A DNA stretch of 10,040 bases, from NCBI GenBank assembly GCA_031274005.1, contig JAISQU010000190.1:1-10040 (forward strand), given 5' to 3'. Position numbers and translations under genes: made by a program. Of the stretch, positions 1-4,734 are shown one piece after another; position 1 is the first letter of the stretch; every line of letters starts with the position of its first letter. A model generated the notes under the pieces. That model made no database searches. It was not told where the DNA came from and saw only the letters and a program-made list of their open reading frames with translations. Source of the DNA: Spirochaetales bacterium. GTDB taxonomy: Bacteria; Spirochaetota; Spirochaetia; DTKZ01.

Positions 1-136
1 CGTGCGCCTTTTTTGCTTCGCAAAAAACCGGGCTTTCCGCTTCAATCTTTTGGCTGTGCCAAAAGGATTTACGCTGCAATCCCTGGCGCGGCCCAAGGGT
101 TTCCAGTGATTTTGCACGGAAAAAATTGATGCACCC
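1..136. repeat. Truncated copy A of a MITE-like inverted-repeat element
   Basis: This is the same element as the complete copy at 4436-4685, in the opposite orientation and cut by the left window edge. It carries the terminal sequence ending in TTGATGCACCC at 136, one base different from the complete copy. It also carries both internal hairpins: TTTTTTGC at 9-16 pairs with GCAAAAAA at 20-27, and CTTTTGGC at 47-54 pairs with GCCAAAAG at 58-65. Relative to the complete copy it lacks roughly 90 bp of central sequence, so it is an internally shortened derivative. The left terminus and any target duplication lie outside the window. Confidence 0.8.
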
Positions 137-337
137 GTTGTTTTTTCAGGGCGCCCGTTTTTTGCATGATAGGCAAACGCACGCGAGAGCGTGTTTATGA
201 ATAAAAAGCGACCACGGAATAGAAAAATGCTGCATTTTTCTATTCCGCTTTGATTGCGCCAGAACCGAGGGTCTTCTTTGCCCACAGATCCTCGTGTCAA
301 GCGCGAGGACGACACATTTTGGAACCGGCTCTGTGTA
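137..337. other. Non-coding stretch left of the membrane protein gene
   Basis: About 200 bp without a credible gene. It contains a 22-bp block at 174-195 that matches 21 of 22 positions inside the complete MITE (4509-4530), a strong hairpin at 215-247, and a second possible fold around 287-315, where CCTCG and GTGTC repeats can pair in two mutually exclusive ways. The segment 316-333 resembles 3295-3310 (ATTTTG, AAC, GGCTCT in common). I see no promoter that clearly belongs to a gene. Confidence 0.5.
215..247 (-). terminator. 16-bp perfect inverted repeat, possible terminator of the 338-955 gene
   Basis: CGGAATAGAAAAATGC at 215-230 is the exact reverse complement of 232-247, with one base between them. 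As RNA it would fold with a loop of about 5 nt and a stem of about 14 bp. Read on the minus strand it lies about 90 nt downstream of the membrane protein stop, and a T-run (CTTTTTATT) follows about 7 nt after the stem. That resembles an intrinsic terminator, but the offset of the T-run and the AT-rich stem are atypical. It may instead be a remnant of another palindromic repeat. Confidence 0.4.
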
Positions 338-955
338 CTAATCTTTTTTTATGTTACGCGCAATCGCGCCGGTGTTGTTGGCAAGCGCTACAAAGATACG
401 CACCTGCTCGGCTAAAAAGCGAAAAAATATAACCGTAAAAAAGCCGGCTACCGGCCCTACGAGAATAAGAGGGATTCCGCCGCCCGGCAGCATTTCCGCG
501 TAGTCGCCCAAAACAATAAGGGCCACAATGCCCATTCCGACGCCGACAACAGCAAAAAATGTTCCCAGCCACTCGCCCAGGGTCTGCAGCATCTGGGAAA
601 AAATGGGCGTCGCCACAAATTCGGAGCCCGTCACCATTGTCACTTTTGATTTTCTGTCCCACCACAGTTGAAAGCCAATCCAGCTCGCCAATATGACAAA
701 AAGCCAGATAAATATAAACCCTACGACTACACGGCCTCCCATATCAAATACGTGTATTTTGACAGCCGCAAAAATAGCGGCAATGGGAAGCAGAAGGCTT
801 ACCACCGCCATTACCACATAGCACACACTGAAAATTTTTCCCGAATCCAGAAAATCCAGATACGGCTTGAACAGGCGGAAAAAGGGCTTGTTCTCCATTG
901 TTTTTATTTTTTCCGTCGCGGCAGCCAATTTGCCTGTTGCGTTTCCGTCACTCAT
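338..955 (-). CDS. Four-helix integral membrane protein of unknown function
   Basis: I do not recognise a characterised function. The 205-residue product begins with a polar 20-residue segment, then has four likely membrane helices at about residues 42-66, 75-98, 131-150 and 160-182, and ends with a short basic cytoplasmic tail. There is no signal peptidase site and no catalytic motif. The last helix and tail vaguely recall the small DUF4282 family of membrane proteins, but the protein is longer and I would not assign it. The start is supported by GAGAGGAG lying 7 nt before the ATG. It follows the histidine kinase on the same strand with a 105-bp gap, so it could be read from the kinase transcript or from its own promoter; I see no convincing promoter in the gap. 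Confidence 0.75.
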   Translation of the reverse strand: MSDGNATGKLAAATEKIKTMENKPFFRLFKPYLDFLDSGKIFSVCYVVMAVVSLLLPIAAIFAAVKIHVFDMGGRVVVGFIFIWLFVILASWIGFQLWWDRKSKVTMVTGSEFVATPIFSQMLQTLGEWLGTFFAVVGVGMGIVALIVLGDYAEMLPGGGIPLILVGPVAGFFTVIFFRFLAEQVRIFVALANNTGAIARNIKKD

Positions 956-1060
956 TTTATTACTCCTCTCTACAGGTTTCCCTAAATTAGGTTTACTGGA
1001 TAACCCCAGTTTTGAAGCAATTGTACATTATCAGCATAGTTAGGTATATATAGAGAAAAC

Positions 1061-2272
1061 TCACAATTCCTGATTCCCCGGTTCGGGAAGGGGAATTTCA
1101 ATCCGCACCATAGCGCCTTCGCCGGGGATTGTCAGGAACGACAGTTCGCCGCCGAGGATGGAGATGCGTTCATACATGCCCCGGATGCCCATACCGGCCG
1201 CGCCGTCATACTGCGACGGAGGTTGTGCGAAGCCTTTGCCGTCATCGGATACGCAGATAAGAAGCGAAGGTTTTTGGGATGCGGCCTTCCGCAAAACCAC
1301 CACGGCTTCGGTCGCGCCGGAATGTTTTGCTATGTTGCTGAGTGATTCCTGCACCAGCCGGTAACACTGAAGCTGGTTTTCAATGCCAAGCGTTTCGATG
1401 TCAAGATTTTCCTGAACGCTTACGCGGCATTCAATCGCGTTTTTGCCGGAAAACTCCCCGCAGAGCACACGCAGCGCGCCCACAAGCCCAAGCTGGCGAA
1501 AATCGGGCGGCACAAGATTGTTGCAAATGGTTTTTACCTGCGCAAGAATATCATTTTGTTTTTGCAGGACTTCCCGGCAGACGGTGATAAGGCTGCCGCT
1601 ATCCGAAGCCCGTATACAGCCGGAAAGGCGCATCCCCAGGCAGCGTAAGTCCTGCGCTACCGTGTCATGCAAATCCCGTGAAATGCGGGAGCGTTCCCAC
1701 TCCTGGGCCAGGATAAAGTCGCGGGAAAAAGCGGCGCTGTGCTTTTCTTTGGCGCGGGACAAGCTTAAAGCGCGGTAGCTGCGCCACAGAAAAAGGGACA
1801 AAATGATAATGCCCAGGGTAAGCAGAAGAAACTGGTAAAAATAGTTCATGGCTATTCTGTTGGCAAGATCGGCGTTAAAATGCTGCCATTGGGTTAAAAG
1901 GCCGCGGATGTCCGTGGTCAGGCGCAATATTTCCTGTCTTTGGCGCGCCCGTATGGCGGCGGGAAGACTTTCCGCGCGCACGGTAATATCCTGTAAAATG
2001 TTACTGGGCAGGAACGCGGTATTCTTGAGTTTCCCCTGATACGCGGCGCCGGAAAACTCTTTGACCCGTATACGGAAATTTTCCACGGCTTCCAGCAGCA
2101 TTTCTTGCGCGCCGGAATCCGCTGTTTCAAAATAACGCAGGAGAGCTTTGTCAGTTTCCGCCCAGTCTTTCGCGGCAATATACAATGCGCGGTAAATGCC
2201 GTCCGCGCTTAAAATCGCGGGAGCAAGGCAGAGGAAACCCGGAATGAAAATACTCAGCAGTATACGCCGCAT
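1061..2272 (-). CDS. NarX/DesK-type sensor histidine kinase (HisKA_3 + HATPase)
   Basis: A 403-residue membrane sensor kinase. Residues 4-22 form a signal-anchor helix. Residues about 25-140 form a mainly helical extracytoplasmic region with no sensor family that I recognise, and a second membrane helix lies at about 143-163. The HisKA_3 dimerisation domain follows, with the typical sequence SRDLHDTVAQDL and phosphoacceptor His202. The HATPase domain has the N-box QESLSNIAKHSG (308-319, Asn313), the G1 box DDGKGF (343-348) and the G2 box GMGIRGM (361-367 region). Kinases of this type normally phosphorylate a NarL/LuxR-type response regulator in the same operon. None is adjacent here, so the partner must be elsewhere. 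No Shine-Dalgarno sequence precedes the ATG; a TATACT motif lies only about 6 bp upstream, which would fit a leaderless message or a slightly wrong start. All key kinase residues are intact. Confidence 0.92.
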   Translation of the reverse strand: MRRILLSIFIPGFLCLAPAILSADGIYRALYIAAKDWAETDKALLRYFETADSGAQEMLLEAVENFRIRVKEFSGAAYQGKLKNTAFLPSNILQDITVRAESLPAAIRARQRQEILRLTTDIRGLLTQWQHFNADLANRIAMNYFYQFLLLTLGIIILSLFLWRSYRALSLSRAKEKHSAAFSRDFILAQEWERSRISRDLHDTVAQDLRCLGMRLSGCIRASDSGSLITVCREVLQKQNDILAQVKTICNNLVPPDFRQLGLVGALRVLCGEFSGKNAIECRVSVQENLDIETLGIENQLQCYRLVQESLSNIAKHSGATEAVVVLRKAASQKPSLLICVSDDGKGFAQPPSQYDGAAGMGIRGMYERISILGGELSFLTIPGEGAMVRIEIPLPEPGNQEL

Positions 2273-2278
2273 AAAAAC

Positions 2279-2338
2279 AGTATACCGGAAAAATGCGTTT
2301 TGCGGTATTATCTGTATAGTATACGCGCAGCAAGGGGG
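2279..2338. promoter_or_regulatory. Compact divergent promoter region between the kinase and the S-component-like gene
   Basis: Only 74 bp separate the two start codons. GTATA and TATAC flank a central G at 2314-2324, so the same short palindrome offers a -10-like hexamer on both strands (TATAGT rightward, TATACT leftward). A second TATACT for the leftward gene lies at 2284-2279. No good -35 hexamer is visible at normal spacing for any of these. The rightward gene has a clear AGGGGG ribosome site before its GTG start. The shared palindrome could let one regulator control both genes, which is inference. Confidence 0.35.
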
Positions 2339-2346
2339 AAACGCGG

Positions 2347-2964
2347 GTGAAAAAAACAGGAATAATTCTTTTGTGCTTTGCCGCTACTCTGGCGAATTAT
2401 TTTTCGAGTATGCTGATGGAGGAAATACTGGAGCTCCCGCTTTTTCTGGATACGGTGTTTACCCTTACCGTTACCTTTGCGGCGGGTCTTGTTCCCGGAA
2501 TTCTTACGGCGGCGCTTACGACGCTTGCTATCGGACTCTGGCGCTATCCGTTTTTGGGAATCTACCTGTATGTACTGTGCAGCATCGCCGCCGCCTGGCT
2601 GGTATGGGCCTTTCGCGATAAAATTATTTTTACGTTTCCCTCGCGCCGGTCTTCGGAATTTCAGTTTTCCGTAGTAAGCTGCGTAAGCGTTCTGGTTTGT
2701 CTGTCTGTGCTGATGTGCCTGCTCATGAGCGTTACCGGCGGCCTGATTTCCTATGTGAATATCGAGCTTCTCCAAAATCCGGAATCCTCCGGTTCGCCGG
2801 AGACGCCGTTTTACTGGGGGCTGATTTTGAATGGGTTTTCCGTTCTGCCGGCGAGTATCCTTGCGCGGATACCGGTGAACATCCTGGACCGCTTTATTTC
2901 TGTTTTCGCCGGTTACGGGACAGCTTTTGCCGTAAAAAAATTCGCGGCAAAAAATCCTGAATAA
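2347..2964 (+). CDS. Multi-pass membrane protein resembling an ECF transporter S component
   Basis: A 205-residue, very hydrophobic protein with about five to six membrane helices (about 5-22, 33-62, 68-88, 108-130, 156-172, 180-197). Two stretches resemble vitamin-type substrate-binding (S) subunits of energy-coupling-factor transporters: the LPLFLDT followed by AAGLVPGILTA (residues 30-55), and IPVNILDRFISVFAGYG near the C-terminus (175-191). S subunits bind a vitamin or metal in the membrane and are energised by a shared EcfT/EcfA module, which is not in this window. No substrate can be read from the sequence. GTG is chosen as start because AGGGGG lies about 9 nt upstream. The gene is divergent from the sensor kinase, so a sensor and regulated transporter pairing is possible but unproven. 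Alternatively it is simply an uncharacterised membrane protein. Confidence 0.6.
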   Translation: MKKTGIILLCFAATLANYFSSMLMEEILELPLFLDTVFTLTVTFAAGLVPGILTAALTTLAIGLWRYPFLGIYLYVLCSIAAAWLVWAFRDKIIFTFPSRRSSEFQFSVVSCVSVLVCLSVLMCLLMSVTGGLISYVNIELLQNPESSGSPETPFYWGLILNGFSVLPASILARIPVNILDRFISVFAGYGTAFAVKKFAAKNPE

Positions 2965-3069
2965 GGGCGCCTCTAAAAACTCTGTCCTAAATGAATTGGC
3001 TGGTCACAATCCTTCGGAATTTTTCGTTAATAGAGTTCAGAGGAACCCGGCCGGGTTTCCGAACAAAGT

Positions 3070-3125
3070 GGGTGCAACATTTTTTTCCGTGCGCCTTTTT
3101 TGCTCGGCCCATGGCATTTGTATAC
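3070..3125. repeat. Decayed copy D of the MITE-like element (one end only)
   Basis: GGGTGCAACATTTTTTTCCG, then TGCGCCTTTTTTGCT, matches the terminus of the complete copy with one substitution and one extra base. It is followed directly by CGGCCCATGGCATTTGTATAC, which matches an internal block of the complete copy (complement of 4577-4597) apart from two substitutions. The roughly 40 bp between these blocks, carrying both internal hairpins, is missing. No second terminus or target duplication is visible, although scattered weaker similarity may extend to about 3244. Confidence 0.7.
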
Positions 3126-3243
3126 AGCACCTCCGGCGCTTTGTTCCGATAGGTATGATTGTATGTGTGCTATCGCACACACGGAATACGCCGGGGCTTT
3201 TGCCCTATTTTGCAAGCACACGGCGTGCGATTTCCTGGCCCGG

Positions 3244-3266
3244 TTTGCGGCGTTTTACGCCGCAAA
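3244..3266. repeat. Perfect short hairpin
   Basis: TTTGCGGCG pairs exactly with CGCCGCAAA across TTTTA; the inner T-A can add a tenth pair. It lies between two rightward genes but has no following T-run on either strand, so I do not call it an intrinsic terminator. Confidence 0.5.
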
Positions 3267-3316
3267 TGCGCCCAAATTCCGAATTATTAAGGAGATTTTG
3301 AACAGGCTCTAATATC

Positions 3317-3345
3317 TTCCCCACATTTAAAAAATCCTGTATACT
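3317..3345 (+). promoter_or_regulatory. Probable promoter of the lipoprotein-arfB unit
   Basis: TATACT at 3340-3345 is a good -10 hexamer located 33 bp before the ATG of the small lipoprotein ORF. The hexamer 17 bp upstream (TTCCCC, 3317-3322) is a poor -35 match, and the local sequence is AT-rich. The position immediately upstream of a well-placed AGGAG ribosome site supports the call. Confidence 0.4.
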
Positions 3346-3378
3346 ACGCTCTCAAAACAATATTGACAGGAGTCCGCT

Positions 3379-3507
3379 ATGCTGAAAAAGCCTTTAGGGC
3401 GCGCGCTTTTTTTTCTGTTTCCCGTTTTGGCGGTTTTTTCCTCCTGCTCGCAGGGATCCGGCGCGTATCCGGACGCGAACGGAGCAGCGCAAGGCCCTTC
3501 CGGATAA
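3379..3507 (+). CDS. Tiny lipoprotein-like ORF (42 residues) upstream of arfB
   Basis: A short frame opening MLKKPLGRALFFLFPVLAVF and reaching a lipobox (VFSSC, Cys23), a textbook bacterial lipoprotein signal: two lysines, a hydrophobic core and the signal peptidase II site. The mature part would be only about 20 small, polar residues ending GPSG. AGGAG lies 6 nt before the ATG, one of the best ribosome sites in the window. Its TAA stop is followed 7 bp later by the arfB ATG, which has no strong ribosome site of its own, so translation of this ORF may feed arfB. It could be a true short lipoprotein, a leader ORF, or a lipoprotein gene truncated long ago. I recognise no homologue. Confidence 0.6.
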   Translation: MLKKPLGRALFFLFPVLAVFSSCSQGSGAYPDANGAAQGPSG

Positions 3508-3514
3508 CCCCGCT

Positions 3515-3934
3515 ATGGATTCGGAACTTTTTAGCGCGTCGCTGTACCGGGAAGTACGGTTTTCCTTTTCCCGGTCCGCGGGGGCGGGAGGGCAGAACGT
3601 CAATAAGGTCAGCACAAAGGTTACCGCCTCTGTTGCCATAGACAAACTTGAAGGTTTAACGGCGGAAGACCTCGCCCTTATAAGAACGCGGCTCGCGGGC
3701 CGCATCAGCGGCGGCGGGCTTCTTTCCGTGTCGGCGCAGGACTCACGCTCACAGATACGCAACCGTGAACTGGCGCTGCAAAGGCTTGAGGCTCTTCTGC
3801 GCGGCGCGCGCCACACCCACGCGAAACGGCGGGCAACCCGGCCGACAAGCGCTTCCCGCAGGGCGCGGCTGGAAGGCAAAAAACGTCAGGCCCGGAAAAA
3901 AGCGAACCGGCAAAACCCGCCGGCAGATGACTAG
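3515..3934 (+). CDS. arfB: Peptidyl-tRNA hydrolase ArfB (YaeJ/ICT1 family), ribosome rescue factor
   Basis: ArfB enters the empty A site of ribosomes stalled on non-stop messages and hydrolyses the peptidyl-tRNA. The 139-residue product has the family's compact layout: a release-factor catalytic domain with SRSAGAGGQNVNKVST (residues 19-34, catalytic GGQ at 25-27), then a helical middle segment. It ends with an Arg/Lys-rich C-terminal tail (about 100-135) of the kind that probes the mRNA channel. The absence of codon-recognition domains and the short length separate it from RF1, RF2 and the RF2-like PrfH. The ATG has only a weak ribosome site and lies 7 bp after the stop of the small lipoprotein ORF, suggesting coupled translation. 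The TAG stop codon (3932-3934) lies inside the CTAG that bounds the following palindromic element. Confidence 0.92.
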   Translation: MDSELFSASLYREVRFSFSRSAGAGGQNVNKVSTKVTASVAIDKLEGLTAEDLALIRTRLAGRISGGGLLSVSAQDSRSQIRNRELALQRLEALLRGARHTHAKRRATRPTSASRRARLEGKKRQARKKANRQNPPADD

Positions 3935-4125
3935 TACCTTGATTACACTAAATCATAAGAAAAGAATTCTAACCGCAGAGAGCGCAAAGGACGCAGAGAA
4001 TAGGAGAAAACAGTACATGCAAGGCTGGAACGGGCTTTTTTACCATTTGTTTCTTCATTCTTCCTCTGCGATCTCAGCGTTCTCCGCGGTTTTTATCTGT
4101 GTCTTTAGTGTAATCAAGGTACTAG
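3931..4125. mobile_element. Palindromic element 1 with 22-bp terminal inverted repeats, CTAG-bounded
   Basis: CTAGTACCTTGATTACAC plus TAAA (3931-3952) is the exact reverse complement of 4104-4125. Inside, AACCGCAGAGAGCGCAAAGG and the following ACGCAGAGAA are matched in inverted and slightly diverged form at about 4067-4094, so the whole 195 bp can fold into a long imperfect hairpin. There is no transposase-sized ORF. CTAG at each end may be a 4-bp duplicated target or part of the repeat; because CTAG is itself palindromic these cannot be distinguished here. The left CTAG contains the arfB stop codon. It is best described as a non-autonomous MITE-like or REP-like element. Confidence 0.75.
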
Positions 4126-4319
4126 TGTACCGTATCGTTGACAAATGGCTTAATGAAGTCAAACCACGGACCTCACGGACCACACAGAAAAATCGGGAAA
4201 ACCCAAAGAATTATGAGATATTTAGGACGATTTTGCTTCATTATCTACTCCTTTTCTTTGTCCGTGTCTGTCTGTGTCGTCCGTGGTTATTCTTACTTCT
4301 GTGTAAGACAGAACACTAG
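4122..4319. mobile_element. Palindromic element 2, sharing CTAG with element 1
   Basis: It begins at the CTAG that ends element 1 and finishes at CTAG 4316-4319. The ends are imperfect inverted repeats: CTAGTGTACCGT on the left against CTAGTGTTCTGT read inward from the right. Inside, ACCACGGACCTCACGGACC near 4163 pairs imperfectly with a run of GTCCGTGTCTGTC and CGTCCGTGG near 4258-4287. Its internal ACCACGGA-type repeats resemble the ACCGCAGA-type repeats of element 1 in design but not in exact sequence. No protein is encoded. Confidence 0.65.
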
Positions 4320-4409
4320 GAGCCTGTCGGACTTCTAATGTGAGCCGGAGACGGCTTGAATATCGCGGGGCCATTGCGGCAATGGTCCCGCCTTAAGCGC
4401 GGCAGGCTC
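4320..4409. other. Compact foldable segment, three-way-junction-like
   Basis: An outer stem GAGCCTGTC (4320-4328) pairs with GGCAGGCTC (4401-4409), allowing one G-U. It encloses a small hairpin (AGCCG, loop GAGA, CGGCT, 4343-4356) and a long hairpin in which GCGGGGCCATTGC (4365-4377) pairs with GCAATGGTCCCGC (4379-4391) with one G-U. It starts directly after palindromic element 2 and ends 26 bp before the MITE. It could be a structured RNA, a regulatory leader of aroB displaced by the MITE, or one more repeat. I recognise no known riboswitch. Confidence 0.4.
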
Positions 4410-4426
4410 ATGGGAAGCCGGCGAAT

Positions 4427-4435
4427 CCGGTATAT
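4427..4435. repeat. Left target-site duplication of the complete MITE
   Basis: CCGGTATAT lies immediately outside the left terminal repeat; an identical copy lies immediately outside the right terminal repeat at 4686-4694. Confidence 0.85.
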
Positions 4436-4685
4436 GGGTGCACCAATTTTTTCCGTGCAAAATCACCGGAAGCCCCTGGGCCGCGCCAGTGATTGCAGCA
4501 TGCCCATACAAACGCACGCGCGAGCGTGTTGCGGGATACCATGCAGCAGGGCAAGAGGCCCTATAAAATCTCTGGCGTATACAAAGGCCAAGGGCCGAAA
4601 TCCTTTTGGCACAGCCAAAAGATTGAAGCGGAAAGCCCGGTTTTTTGCGAAGCAAAAAAGGCGCACGGAAAAAATTGGTGCACCC
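4436..4685. mobile_element. Complete 250-bp MITE-like element with 23-bp perfect TIRs and 9-bp TSD
   Basis: The left end GGGTGCACCAATTTTTTCCG plus TGC (4436-4458) is the exact reverse complement of 4663-4685. Both ends are flanked by CCGGTATAT, a 9-bp direct repeat, which is the signature of a transposition event. The interior has two perfect 8-bp hairpins near the right end (CTTTTGGC/GCCAAAAG and TTTTTTGC/GCAAAAAA) and an imperfect palindrome AACGCACGCGCGAGCGTGTT (4511-4530). There is no transposase ORF, so it must be mobilised in trans. Nine-base duplications are known for several IS families, for example IS1, IS4 and some IS5 members; the termini alone do not let me choose. It lies 50 bp before the aroB start codon. 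Confidence 0.9.
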
Positions 4686-4694
4686 CCGGTATAT
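4686..4694. repeat. Right target-site duplication of the complete MITE
   Basis: Second copy of CCGGTATAT, directly abutting the right terminal repeat. It includes a TATAT that could serve as a weak -10 box about 40 bp before aroB, now present on both sides of the element. Confidence 0.85.
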
Positions 4695-4734
4695 GGGGCT
4701 GCGAAATCCGCAAAGAAAAGGAGAGGCGTTTTTT

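Larger units (their letters stand above)
2965..3378. other. Gene-free intergenic stretch with element remnants and hairpins
   Basis: A 410-bp gap with no convincing gene; the short open frames seen here have no ribosome sites or recognisable products. It holds a decayed MITE copy (3070-3125), a hairpin at 3165-3182 (TGTGTGC pairing with GCACACA across TATC), and a strong hairpin at 3244-3266. The right end, ATTTTGAACAGGCTCT at 3295-3310, resembles 316-333. The last 60 bp contain the probable promoter of the next transcription unit. Confidence 0.55.

Noticed and set aside
2308..2775. Leftward 155-codon frame opposite the S-component-like gene
   Set aside because: It is low-complexity and basic, with no motif, and lies antisense to a clear membrane protein.
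3363..3641. Rightward 92-codon frame overlapping the lipoprotein ORF and arfB start
   Set aside because: The competing frame at 3379 has a ribosome site, signal peptide and lipobox, and arfB explains the rest.
3765..4319. Rightward 184-codon frame overlapping arfB and the palindromic elements
   Set aside because: It starts in the wrong frame of arfB and continues through two palindromes; its composition is that of translated repeats.
3931..4409. Integron attC sites or retron ncRNA
   Set aside because: The folds are suggestive, but there is no integrase or reverse transcriptase gene in the window and the CTAG-bounded ends do not match attC core sites.
4638..4662. TTTTTTGC/GCAAAAAA hairpin of the element as an intrinsic terminator
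   Set aside because: The stem is almost pure A-T and is not followed by a T-run on either strand, so termination is unlikely.
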